Shown piece after piece: positions 28,946-36,511 of a DNA stretch of 64,000 bases. The DNA is taken from positions 1 through 64,000 of the forward strand of contig CAWADH010000009.1 of the NCBI GenBank assembly GCA_963780795.1. The letters run 5' to 3'. This stretch comes from DATJGR01 sp963780795. GTDB lineage: Bacteria; Pseudomonadota; Gammaproteobacteria; Pseudomonadales; Azotimanducaceae. The position numbers and the translations under genes are program-made. The first letter of the stretch is position 1. Every line of letters starts with the position of its first letter. The notes beneath the pieces were generated by a model that was given only the letters and a program-made list of their open reading frames with translations, searched no databases and had not been told where the DNA came from.

Positions 28946-29095
28946 ACTAACCATAGTAGTCTGGAATGTCGAGGCCATGACGCAGTCGGAGAGCGGCGAT
29001 TCGCCACTGGTCAGCCGCGCGTCATCCGGCGTAGGCTCACGCGCTCTTTGTGCCGCGTGAATCGATCTGCTTCCTATGTACCTGCGCGATTCCGG

Positions 29096-31189
29096 ATGAC
29101 CACAACGAAACTCGACGATGCGTTGAAGGCGCGCATCCAGGAGGCGTATCGCACCTGGCTCGGTGCGCGCGAGTTCCGGGCGCGGCGCGGGCAGCGCGAG
29201 ATGATCGCGACGATCGCGCGCGTGTTGACGCGTCCGGAAGGCGAGCGGCGGATCGCGGCGATCGAGGCGGGTACCGGCACCGGCAAGACGGCTGCGTACT
29301 GCATCGCTGCGATACCGATCGCGAAGGCGCTCGGCAAGCGGCTCGTCATCGCAACTGCAACGGTCGCGCTGCAGGAGCAGATCGTGCTGCGCGATCTGCC
29401 CGATCTCGCGAAGCGCACCGGACTCGAATTCGGTTTCGCGCTGGCGAAAGGGCGGCAGCGCTACGTCTGCCTCAAACGCCTCGACGATCGGCTGCGCAGC
29501 GACACGCAGGATACGCTGGCGATGTTCGAGCCGGTGTCCGGAGACGCGCGCGTGCTGTACCAGACACTGCTAGGCGCATTCGCGCGCGGCACGTGGGATG
29601 GCGACGTCGACAGTTGGGCTGACGGCGTCGATGAGGCGCACTGGCGCAGCGTCACCACCGATCACCGCGGTTGTTCGAGCAGCCGCTGCGGCTTCTTCCG
29701 TCAATGTCCGTTCTTCAAGGCGCGCGGTGGCCTCGAGAAAGCGGACGTGGTCGTCGCGAATCTCGATCTCGTGCTCGCCGACCTCGCGCTCGGCGGCGGT
29801 GCGGTCTTGTCCGATCCGGCCGACACCATTTATATCCTCGACGAAGCGCATCATCTGCCCGACAAAACCCAGCAGCACTTCACCTACCGGCTGCGATTGC
29901 GCGGCGCGCTGCAATGGCTCGACCAGGTCAATTCGAGCGTGAGCACGCTGGCGCAACGCGTCGGCCGGCCGCCGGAACTGATGTCGCTGGTGCGCGGCAT
30001 CACGGCGTCGACCACCGCGCTTGCAACGCCCATCGGCGAACTGATCGAGCGCGCCGCGGCGCTCGAATACGTGTCGCGCGACGACGAGCGGCACCTGTTC
30101 CGCTTTCCGCTGGGCCGCATTCCGGCCGACGTCGGCGAACTCGCGGCCGCCGCGGCGAAAGAGATGGAAGCTCTGGCGATGCAGGTGGACGCGGTGCACG
30201 GGTTGCTGCAGGAAGTGGTGGACGGACAGCGCAGCTGGGAGCACGGCCACGAGGCCGAAGACTGGCTGGGCATCATCGGCCAGCACGTCAATCGTGCCGG
30301 GGGGTCCGCCGCGCTGCTGCTCGACTATCGCGACGGCGCCAACGACGAAGCCGAGCCGCGCGCCCGGTGGGCGACGCGCCTGTTGTTCGACAACGGCGAC
30401 GACTTCGATCTCGTCTCCGCACCGATGCAGCCGGGTTCGCTGCTGGAAGACGCGCTGTGGTCTCAGGCGTATGCGGTGATCTGCACATCGGCGACACTGA
30501 CTGCGCTCGGCCGCTTCAACCGCTTTCTCGAACGCGCGGGGCTCGGCGAGGACGTCGTGGTGCAACGCATTCCGAGTCCGTTCGATTACCCGAACATCGC
30601 CACCTTCAACGTGCCGGCGATGCGCGCCGACCCGCGCGACGCCGCTGCCCACACCGACGAAGTCGCCGAACTGTTGCCGGGTCTGCTCGCACTCGACCGC
30701 AGCGCATTGGTGCTATTCGCATCATGGCGGCAGTTGAACGAGGTCGTCCGGCGATTGCCGCAGGCGCTGGTCGATCAGCTGAAGGTGCAGGGCAACGGCA
30801 GCAAACAGGCGCTGCTCAACGCGCATCGCGAAGCGATCGACGCGGGGCGGTCGAGTTATGTCGTTGGCGTCGCGAGTTTCTCCGAAGGCGTCGACCTGCC
30901 GGACGACTACTGCCGCCACGTCATCGTAGTGAAGCTGCCTTTCGCCGTGCCGGACGATCCGCTCGACGAGGCGATGGCCGAATGGCTCGAAGCACAGGGC
31001 CGCAATCCGTTCTTCGAAATCTCGCTGCCCGATGCGGCGATGCGTCTCGTGCAGGCGTGCGGCCGGCTCATCCGCCACGAAGGCGACCACGGCCGCATCA
31101 CGCTGCTCGACCGACGCATCGTCACGCAGCGATACGGCGCGCGTCTGCTCGACGCGCTGCCGCCATTTCGCCGCGTGATCGACGGCTGA
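29096..31189 (+). CDS. dinG: DinG-type ATP-dependent DNA helicase (iron-sulfur, XPD-like)
   Basis: Superfamily 2 5'-3' helicase thought to unwind D-loops, R-loops or G-quadruplex DNA. The 697-residue protein has Walker A AGTGTGKT at 58-65, four cysteines spaced for a 4Fe-4S cluster (125, 193, 198, 204), DEAH at 249-252, and C-terminal motifs SFSEGVDLPDDYCRHVIVVKLPF and QACGRLIRHEGDHGRI. ATG 29096 is the first start matching the family. Divergent from the hydrolase; convergent with the next gene at 21 bases. Confidence 0.92.
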   Translation: MTTTKLDDALKARIQEAYRTWLGAREFRARRGQREMIATIARVLTRPEGERRIAAIEAGTGTGKTAAYCIAAIPIAKALGKRLVIATATVALQEQIVLRDLPDLAKRTGLEFGFALAKGRQRYVCLKRLDDRLRSDTQDTLAMFEPVSGDARVLYQTLLGAFARGTWDGDVDSWADGVDEAHWRSVTTDHRGCSSSRCGFFRQCPFFKARGGLEKADVVVANLDLVLADLALGGGAVLSDPADTIYILDEAHHLPDKTQQHFTYRLRLRGALQWLDQVNSSVSTLAQRVGRPPELMSLVRGITASTTALATPIGELIERAAALEYVSRDDERHLFRFPLGRIPADVGELAAAAAKEMEALAMQVDAVHGLLQEVVDGQRSWEHGHEAEDWLGIIGQHVNRAGGSAALLLDYRDGANDEAEPRARWATRLLFDNGDDFDLVSAPMQPGSLLEDALWSQAYAVICTSATLTALGRFNRFLERAGLGEDVVVQRIPSPFDYPNIATFNVPAMRADPRDAAAHTDEVAELLPGLLALDRSALVLFASWRQLNEVVRRLPQALVDQLKVQGNGSKQALLNAHREAIDAGRSSYVVGVASFSEGVDLPDDYCRHVIVVKLPFAVPDDPLDEAMAEWLEAQGRNPFFEISLPDAAMRLVQACGRLIRHEGDHGRITLLDRRIVTQRYGARLLDALPPFRRVIDG

Positions 31190-31210
31190 GTCACGCTCAC
31201 GCGCGTCGCA

Positions 31211-31867
31211 TCAGTCGGTGATGCGGGTGTTCACCGTGATGCGCGTAGCCCTGATGGACCCCAGGATGTCGGCCAGCACGTTGTGGTCCTGATCGTATTG
31301 AATGAGCTCGAAGTGTCCGTGATAGCTCATGCCGCCGCGGTCGAGCGTGACCACTTCGCGAATGTTCGCGGGACCGACGAAGTCGGCGCCGCCGGTGCCC
31401 GGCCCGGTAACCGGCGCGTCGGCGTCGAACGCCCAGGCGAGCGGAAAGTGATTCAGCTTGTAGGTGGAGGGTCCGACCTGCTGCCAAACGCCCATGCAGA
31501 AGTCGCCGGTGGTCGGCGCGCGACCGGAGTTCATCAACTCGGTTCCGTCGCTGTGCCACGTGACATATCCCGAGTCGATCGTCGCGCCGTCCGGTGGGCC
31601 GCCGTTGCCCTCTGCCTTGAACTCGAATTTCCACATCCCGACGATTGAAGAAAAGCCGGTGAGGTTCACATACATTGCGGCGTAATCGTGCGAGTCCGGA
31701 TTGAACGTGGCCGACTGCAGCCCGCCTGCCCATTCCGCCTGAAGCGACGCCGCGTGTGCGCGCGCGACGTCGGCCGACGAACAACCCGCGTTTGCGTATC
31801 CGGCGAATCCCATCGCGGCAACGACGGCTCCCAACGTTGCGTTCACCTTTCCAAACACAGCATTCAT
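31211..31867 (-). CDS. Secreted protein of unknown function
   Basis: The 218-residue protein has a clear signal peptide (NATLGAVVAAMGFAGYANA, cleavage before GCSS). The mature part has two cysteines, a WKFEFKAEGNGG stretch, GYVTWHSDGTELMNSGRAP and a beta-rich C-terminus with SYHGHFELIQYDQDHNVL. I do not recognise the family. GGGAGAGAG precedes the ATG at 31867; a longer frame to 31936 has no signal-like start. It is divergent from the histidine kinase gene at 32127, 259 bases away. Confidence 0.8.
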   Translation of the reverse strand: MNAVFGKVNATLGAVVAAMGFAGYANAGCSSADVARAHAASLQAEWAGGLQSATFNPDSHDYAAMYVNLTGFSSIVGMWKFEFKAEGNGGPPDGATIDSGYVTWHSDGTELMNSGRAPTTGDFCMGVWQQVGPSTYKLNHFPLAWAFDADAPVTGPGTGGADFVGPANIREVVTLDRGGMSYHGHFELIQYDQDHNVLADILGSIRATRITVNTRITD

Positions 31868-32069
31868 GTTCTCTCTCCCGTTTGATTCGGCCCCGGGTTC
31901 TTTTGAACGCCTGCCGATGGCAGACGCGCCGAGCAACCCCTACTCCCCGATCGATTCTGATTGGCGGTTCCGACGCGACAACGTGTTTCCGACGAATCGC
32001 GGCCCGGCGGGAGCGAATGCGTGCAGCGCGGAGTGAGTCAGCGAATTCGCGGCGCGGATCGACGCCGTT

Positions 32070-32101
32070 TTGAAACCGCGGCGCGGCCGGCGCGCTATGA
32101 T
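32070..32101 (+). promoter_or_regulatory. Possible promoter of the first histidine kinase operon
   Basis: TTGAAA at 32070-32075 and TATGAT at 32096-32101. The 20-base spacer is long for a standard promoter, so the -10 alone is the firmer part. It lies 26 bases before the kinase ATG. The rest of 31868-32069 shows no gene. Confidence 0.35.
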
Positions 32102-32126
32102 CGATCGCGGAACTCGAGGTTTCGCG

Positions 32127-33215
32127 ATGAGCAGCGACGCGACAAGCGTACGGCTCTGGTCTGGCAACGCGCTTGCAGGGCGCATCCGCGCGGCACTGTC
32201 CGGGCTCGGCTACGCGCTGAGTCTGGTGGCGTTTCTCGTCGCAGCAACGGCGATGAAGTTCACTTTCGATTCGTCCGATGCGGGCGGACACCTGTTCGCG
32301 TCCGGCGTGTATGTATTGCTTGCGCTCGGAGCAACGTTGCTGCTGGTGCTTCCGCTGATCGTCGCGGCATCGAATCTCGCACCGGCGGTGGGTCTGCGCC
32401 GGCTGTTGTTCATCGCGGCAACGACGTTCGTTTCGATCGGCGTGTGCTTCGCGTGGCCGCTCGTCGGCCGCCTGACGCACACGATTCCGCTGAACGGCGT
32501 CGCCGAAAAACAGCTCGCGATCTTCGTCGTGATGCTCGTGGCGGTATTCGAATTCAGGCATCGCGCGCTGCTCGGTGCGCGCGCGTTGTTGCGCACCGAA
32601 ACCGACGCGGCGCTCGCGAGCGCACAATTGCAGCACGCGCGCATGCAGGTGCTGCGGGCGCAGATCGCGCCGCATTTTCTGTTCAATACGCTCGCCACCG
32701 TGCGGCGTCTCTCGCGCATCGATCGAGCGGGCGCCGCCGGCATGCTCCGCGATCTCATCCATTACTTTTCGATCGCGCTCGCGCATCGGAACGAGGCGGA
32801 ATCCACGCTCGGACGCGAGTTTCGCCTGGTTGACGCCTATCTGCGTATTCACCGCATTCGCATGGGTAAGCGCCTCGCGTACGAAGTGCTCCTGCGCAGC
32901 GAACTCGAAGCCGTGCAGGTGCCGTCGATGATGCTGCTGACATTGGTCGAAAACGCGCTGAAGCACGGGATCGATCCGCTCGTCGAAGGCGGCTTCGTGC
33001 GTGTCTCTGCCATGCGGCGCGGCGCGATGCTGTTCGTCGAGGTCGCCGATACCGGGCGCGGCATGGTGGCGACGGAAGGTCCTGGGACAGGTCTTGCCAA
33101 CATCCGCGCGCGGCTGTCGATGCTGCATGGCTCGCGCGCGCGTCTGTCGCTCGCGCATGGAAGGCCGCGCGGCTTCATTGCGACGGTGCAGTTGCCGATC
33201 GAGTTCGGCGAATGA
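32127..33215 (+). CDS. LytS-type membrane histidine kinase (first of two)
   Basis: The 362-residue kinase has four N-terminal membrane helices (about 25-43, 58-80, 92-112, 130-145), a phosphorylation box AQIAPHFLFNTL with His183, an N-box LVENALKHGIDPL and a G-box DTGRGM...GTGLANIRARL. LytS-type kinases usually act on LytTR response regulators, and one is encoded at 33899-34651. A GAGG site fits ATG 32127. Its stop overlaps the start of the next membrane protein (ATGA). It is a paralogue of the kinase at 35370-36431. Confidence 0.9.
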   Translation: MSSDATSVRLWSGNALAGRIRAALSGLGYALSLVAFLVAATAMKFTFDSSDAGGHLFASGVYVLLALGATLLLVLPLIVAASNLAPAVGLRRLLFIAATTFVSIGVCFAWPLVGRLTHTIPLNGVAEKQLAIFVVMLVAVFEFRHRALLGARALLRTETDAALASAQLQHARMQVLRAQIAPHFLFNTLATVRRLSRIDRAGAAGMLRDLIHYFSIALAHRNEAESTLGREFRLVDAYLRIHRIRMGKRLAYEVLLRSELEAVQVPSMMLLTLVENALKHGIDPLVEGGFVRVSAMRRGAMLFVEVADTGRGMVATEGPGTGLANIRARLSMLHGSRARLSLAHGRPRGFIATVQLPIEFGE

Positions 33216-33898
33216 GTAGGGTGGCGGACGTGGCGGGTTTCGTCCGCGATGTGATTCGCGAGTTCACCTGGCAGAAACTGCTGCTGGTCCAGGTGCTCGC
33301 CGTACTCGTGCAACTGATCGTCGTCACGGTGTTCTCGAATCCGCTCGCAATGGTCGAGCCGCGGCTGATCATTTCCGAGATCGTTGCATGGAGCATTCTG
33401 CTCGCTGCGTTGATTGGCGACCAGGCGGTCGCGCGCGGCATGACGCCGCTGTTGGCGTACGCGTTGTCGCTCGTTTCGATGGCGGTGATCGGAAGCCTGG
33501 CGCAGTTCGAATTGCGTAGCTGGCTCCAGGTCTTCAAAGGCGCCGGCGACCCGAGCGACGTCGAGGACCAGATTGCGACGGGCGTTTACGTTGCGTGCGA
33601 CATCCTCTCGTACGGTGCGTTGTTCGTGCTGATCTACCTCGATCACCGCCGCAGGTTGCGTCTGATGCGACGCGTCGCGATAGCGGAGTTCGAGCGGGCG
33701 CGGTATCAGCAACAGGCCGTCGACTCGCGCTTCGCGGCGTTGCAGGCGGAGGTCGATCCGATCGAGGTGATCCGCAGACTCGAAGCGCTACAGCAGATGT
33801 ATGCGCGCGACTCGACGCGCGCCGAACAGATGCTCGATGAATTCACCGCCGATATGCGCGCGAAGGTGGCGCAGCCGGCCGAGGCCGTCGGCGTCTAG
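33212..33898 (+). CDS. Kinase-like membrane protein without phospho-histidine or ATPase domain (first of two)
   Basis: The 228-residue protein has four membrane helices (about 23-42, 53-70, 79-98, 124-144) followed by a helical region. That region aligns with the LytS phosphorylation box: ALQAEVDPIEVIRRLEAL against the kinase's VLRAQIAPHFLFNTLATV, with Ile184 where the kinase has its histidine. The protein ends after the second helix, so no ATP-binding domain exists. It is coupled to the kinase upstream and may dimerise with it. Its stop directly abuts the stop of the response regulator gene on the other strand. Confidence 0.8.
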   Translation: MSRVADVAGFVRDVIREFTWQKLLLVQVLAVLVQLIVVTVFSNPLAMVEPRLIISEIVAWSILLAALIGDQAVARGMTPLLAYALSLVSMAVIGSLAQFELRSWLQVFKGAGDPSDVEDQIATGVYVACDILSYGALFVLIYLDHRRRLRLMRRVAIAEFERARYQQQAVDSRFAALQAEVDPIEVIRRLEALQQMYARDSTRAEQMLDEFTADMRAKVAQPAEAVGV

Positions 33899-34651
33899 CT
33901 ACAGGTGCTTGAAGAGGTGAGCGTGCGCGGCGCTCACGGGCAGCATCTCCCGACGCTGTTTGAGCTTCACCTCGAGCGAACCCCGGAACGAGCGATGGAT
34001 GCTCTGAATGGCGCTGACGTTTACGACGATGCCGCGGTGGATCTGCCAGAACACGTTCGGGTCGAGCTTGTCTTTCATCTGCTTCAGCGTCGATGACAGC
34101 AGATATTCGGACGCGGCAGTGAATACCGACGTGTACTTGTTGTCGGCGCGCAGATAGCAGATCTCGTCGGTGGTGACGAGTCGCAGCTCCTGCCCGAACG
34201 GTACCGTCAGCCACTTGAGATACTTCGGCGCGATCCCGGCGTATGACTTCAGCAGATCGAGGATACCGTCGAGATCGGCCGGCGCGCTCAGCAGCCGCTG
34301 TTTCAGCCGGCGTACGGTCACTTCGAGCCGCGCGGTTGCGATCGGTTTCTGCACGTAGTCGATCGCGCCGTGCTCGAAGGCCGCCATCGCGTACTGATCG
34401 TAGGCGGTGACGAACACCACGTGCGCCTTGCCACTCGCCTCGCGCGCCACATCGAGGCCGCTGGCACCCGGCATCTGGATGTCGAGAATCAGCACCTGCG
34501 GCGCGTATTGCCGCAACGCCTGTAGCGCTTCGACACCGTCGGCGGCTTCCGCGCAGACCACGAGCTCCGGCCACAGTGCGCGAAACGCTTCGCGAATCTC
34601 GGCGCGCAGCAGCGGTTCGTCTTCGGCGATGACCGCCGTGGGTGCGCTCAT
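33899..34651 (-). CDS. LytTR-family response regulator
   Basis: The 250-residue regulator has a receiver domain (1-120) with acidic pair Glu10/Asp11, phospho-acceptor Asp57 (LILDIQMPG) and Lys102, and a C-terminal LytTR DNA-binding domain (about 150-250; EICYLRADNKYTSVF, FWQIHRGIVVNVSAI). Its start overlaps the upstream kinase-like membrane gene (ATGA). It is the only response regulator for two kinase pairs that face each other across it, so it probably integrates both. Confidence 0.92.
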   Translation of the reverse strand: MSAPTAVIAEDEPLLRAEIREAFRALWPELVVCAEAADGVEALQALRQYAPQVLILDIQMPGASGLDVAREASGKAHVVFVTAYDQYAMAAFEHGAIDYVQKPIATARLEVTVRRLKQRLLSAPADLDGILDLLKSYAGIAPKYLKWLTVPFGQELRLVTTDEICYLRADNKYTSVFTAASEYLLSSTLKQMKDKLDPNVFWQIHRGIVVNVSAIQSIHRSFRGSLEVKLKQRREMLPVSAAHAHLFKHL

Positions 34652-35373
34652 GACGACGGTCCGACGGATGCACTAACTGAATTCAGCCGTTCGCGCAGCT
34701 GCGCGATCAAGTCCTCCAGCAGCGGCTCTGCGTCCGGGGCGGCCGCCTCGTACGACTGCTTTATCCGATCGAGCATCCCCAGCAACGAATCCGGTTCCAC
34801 TTGCGCTTGCGCCGCGAGGAGGCGCGAGCGGGCGAGTTGTTGCGCGAGCCGCATGTGATTGAGCTGAAGCTTTTCCACTTGTTGCCGGCATCGCATTTCA
34901 CGCTGCCGATGCGTGTGCGCAAACATGACGAACGCCCCCCACACGAGCGTGTCGAGGGCCATGTAGATCATGTTCATGTCGCGAAACGCGTCGGCGTGGT
35001 CGCCGTCCCCGAGTCCTGACAATCCGAACAATTCGCGGATGTACCACTGAGCAATGCCGCTGACAGCACTGATAACGAGCAGACAAAGGGGGTAGGCCAA
35101 AGTCGGTGATATGCCGCGTCGACTCATCTCGTCCGCGCAAAGGATCGCCGCCATCACACCAATACCCATTGTGGCGGAGATGATCGCTCCGCCCCGCACG
35201 AACATGGACCAATGATCAGTGGCGAAGTCGACATACCGCGCCATCAGCAGGTGGAACGCCAGCGATGTTCCGGCCAGAACGAGAGCGGCCAGCAGCGTGC
35301 GCGAGGTGAATCGCACTGCGACATCTCCGACGAGCGGGCCGACACCACGGTGTTGGCGAACCCACGCGCTCAT
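34648..35373 (-). CDS. Kinase-like membrane protein without phospho-histidine or ATPase domain (second of two)
   Basis: The 241-residue paralogue of the protein at 33212-33898. Four membrane helices (about 25-44, 58-80, 91-111, 134-152) and a coiled segment lead into LLAAQAQVEPDSLLGMLDRI, where Asp195 replaces the phospho-histidine. It ends without an ATPase domain. Both ends overlap its neighbours by 4 bases, so kinase, this protein and the regulator are translated as a unit. Two independent copies with the same losses argue against simple decay. Confidence 0.8.
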   Translation of the reverse strand: MSAWVRQHRGVGPLVGDVAVRFTSRTLLAALVLAGTSLAFHLLMARYVDFATDHWSMFVRGGAIISATMGIGVMAAILCADEMSRRGISPTLAYPLCLLVISAVSGIAQWYIRELFGLSGLGDGDHADAFRDMNMIYMALDTLVWGAFVMFAHTHRQREMRCRQQVEKLQLNHMRLAQQLARSRLLAAQAQVEPDSLLGMLDRIKQSYEAAAPDAEPLLEDLIAQLRERLNSVSASVGPSS

Positions 35374-36431
35374 GTGTCGGCGCTCGCCGGAATCGTAATC
35401 GTCGCGGCGACCCCCCGTGGCTGCACCCGGGACAGACTCAGTGCTGCGGCGTTGCCGTAAAGCAGCGCCAGCCTCGATCGGATATTAGAGAGTCCCGTGC
35501 CGCTGCCGGCGGTCGCCGCCATTCCTCTCCCCGAATCGACTACCGTGAGTTGCAGATCGGCGTTGTTGCGGGTTGCGCGCACGCTGATGGCGCCACCATC
35601 CGCCATCGGGTTGATGCCGTGCTTGATCGCGTTCTCGACGAGCGTGAGTAGCATCATGGTCGGCACGCGCGCGTCAGCCAGATCGGACGGAAACGCGATT
35701 TCGTAGGTCATGCGTTCACCCATGCGGATGCGGTGAATGGCGAGATAGGCGTTGAGCAGTTCCGCTTCCTGCGCGAGGGTGGTTTCTTCCGTGCGCAGGT
35801 TCGGCAGTGCGGCCGCGAAGTACTGCATCAGATTGTCGATCATGTGGGTTGCGGCTCTGGTGTCGGAGCGCGCGAGCTGCCGCACGTTTGCAAGCGTGTT
35901 GAACAGGAAGTGCGGCTCGATCTGCGCGTGCAGCAGCTGCAGACGAGCGCGCGCCATCTCGGCGTCGAGGGCCGTCGCGTCGAGTAGCGCCCGCGATAGA
36001 GCCTTCTCGCTCTCCGTGACCCGATGCTGAAACTCGAACGCGCCGGTCAACACTAGAGCGAACAGAATGAGATTGGGCAGCTCGTTCATCCCTGGATCGA
36101 TCGCCGATGCCGCGAATCCATACGCGATCGCAGCGGCGACCAACCACGCGACCCTGAGGCGCTGCGCGCGGGGCGCGCGATTCAGCGTCACGACGAGTAG
36201 GGGCAACAGCGGGAGCAGCCCGGCCGCAAGCGCACCGGCGTTCTGCGCGAGCGACGAGAGTGCCGCAGCCAGCGTCGCGGTCGGCCACACTCCGACGTCT
36301 TCCTGAATCGACAGCGACACGATCAGCAGCAGGGCGAGCGCCAGCAGGAGTCCGAGGCCGCAGAACAACGGCCTCACTTCGCCAAAGAAGGTTCTACGCG
36401 AGTTCCCCCTCGTACCCGCAACCGCAATCAC
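35370..36431 (-). CDS. LytS-type membrane histidine kinase (second of two)
   Basis: The 353-residue kinase has four membrane helices (about 21-42, 66-84, 92-112, 119-135), phosphorylation box AQIEPHFLFNTL with His174, N-box LVENAIKHGINPM and G-box DSGRGM...GTGLSNIRSRL. It shares layout and the motif NAYLAIHRIRMGERMTYE with the kinase at 32127-33215 (DAYLRIHRIRMGKRLAYE). First gene of a minus-strand operon ending in the LytTR regulator. Confidence 0.9.
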   Translation of the reverse strand: MIAVAGTRGNSRRTFFGEVRPLFCGLGLLLALALLLIVSLSIQEDVGVWPTATLAAALSSLAQNAGALAAGLLPLLPLLVVTLNRAPRAQRLRVAWLVAAAIAYGFAASAIDPGMNELPNLILFALVLTGAFEFQHRVTESEKALSRALLDATALDAEMARARLQLLHAQIEPHFLFNTLANVRQLARSDTRAATHMIDNLMQYFAAALPNLRTEETTLAQEAELLNAYLAIHRIRMGERMTYEIAFPSDLADARVPTMMLLTLVENAIKHGINPMADGGAISVRATRNNADLQLTVVDSGRGMAATAGSGTGLSNIRSRLALLYGNAAALSLSRVQPRGVAATITIPASADT

Positions 36432-36511
36432 ACGGATGCCTCGCCCGATTGCGCCGACGGTTCCAAGCCTGCCTCGACACCGAACGCCGAGGCAAGTGCG
36501 CGCGGTCTATT

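Noticed and set aside
33212..33898. Truncated histidine kinase pseudogene
   Set aside because: A second copy at 34648-35373 has the same architecture and end point, and both keep intact coupled frames.
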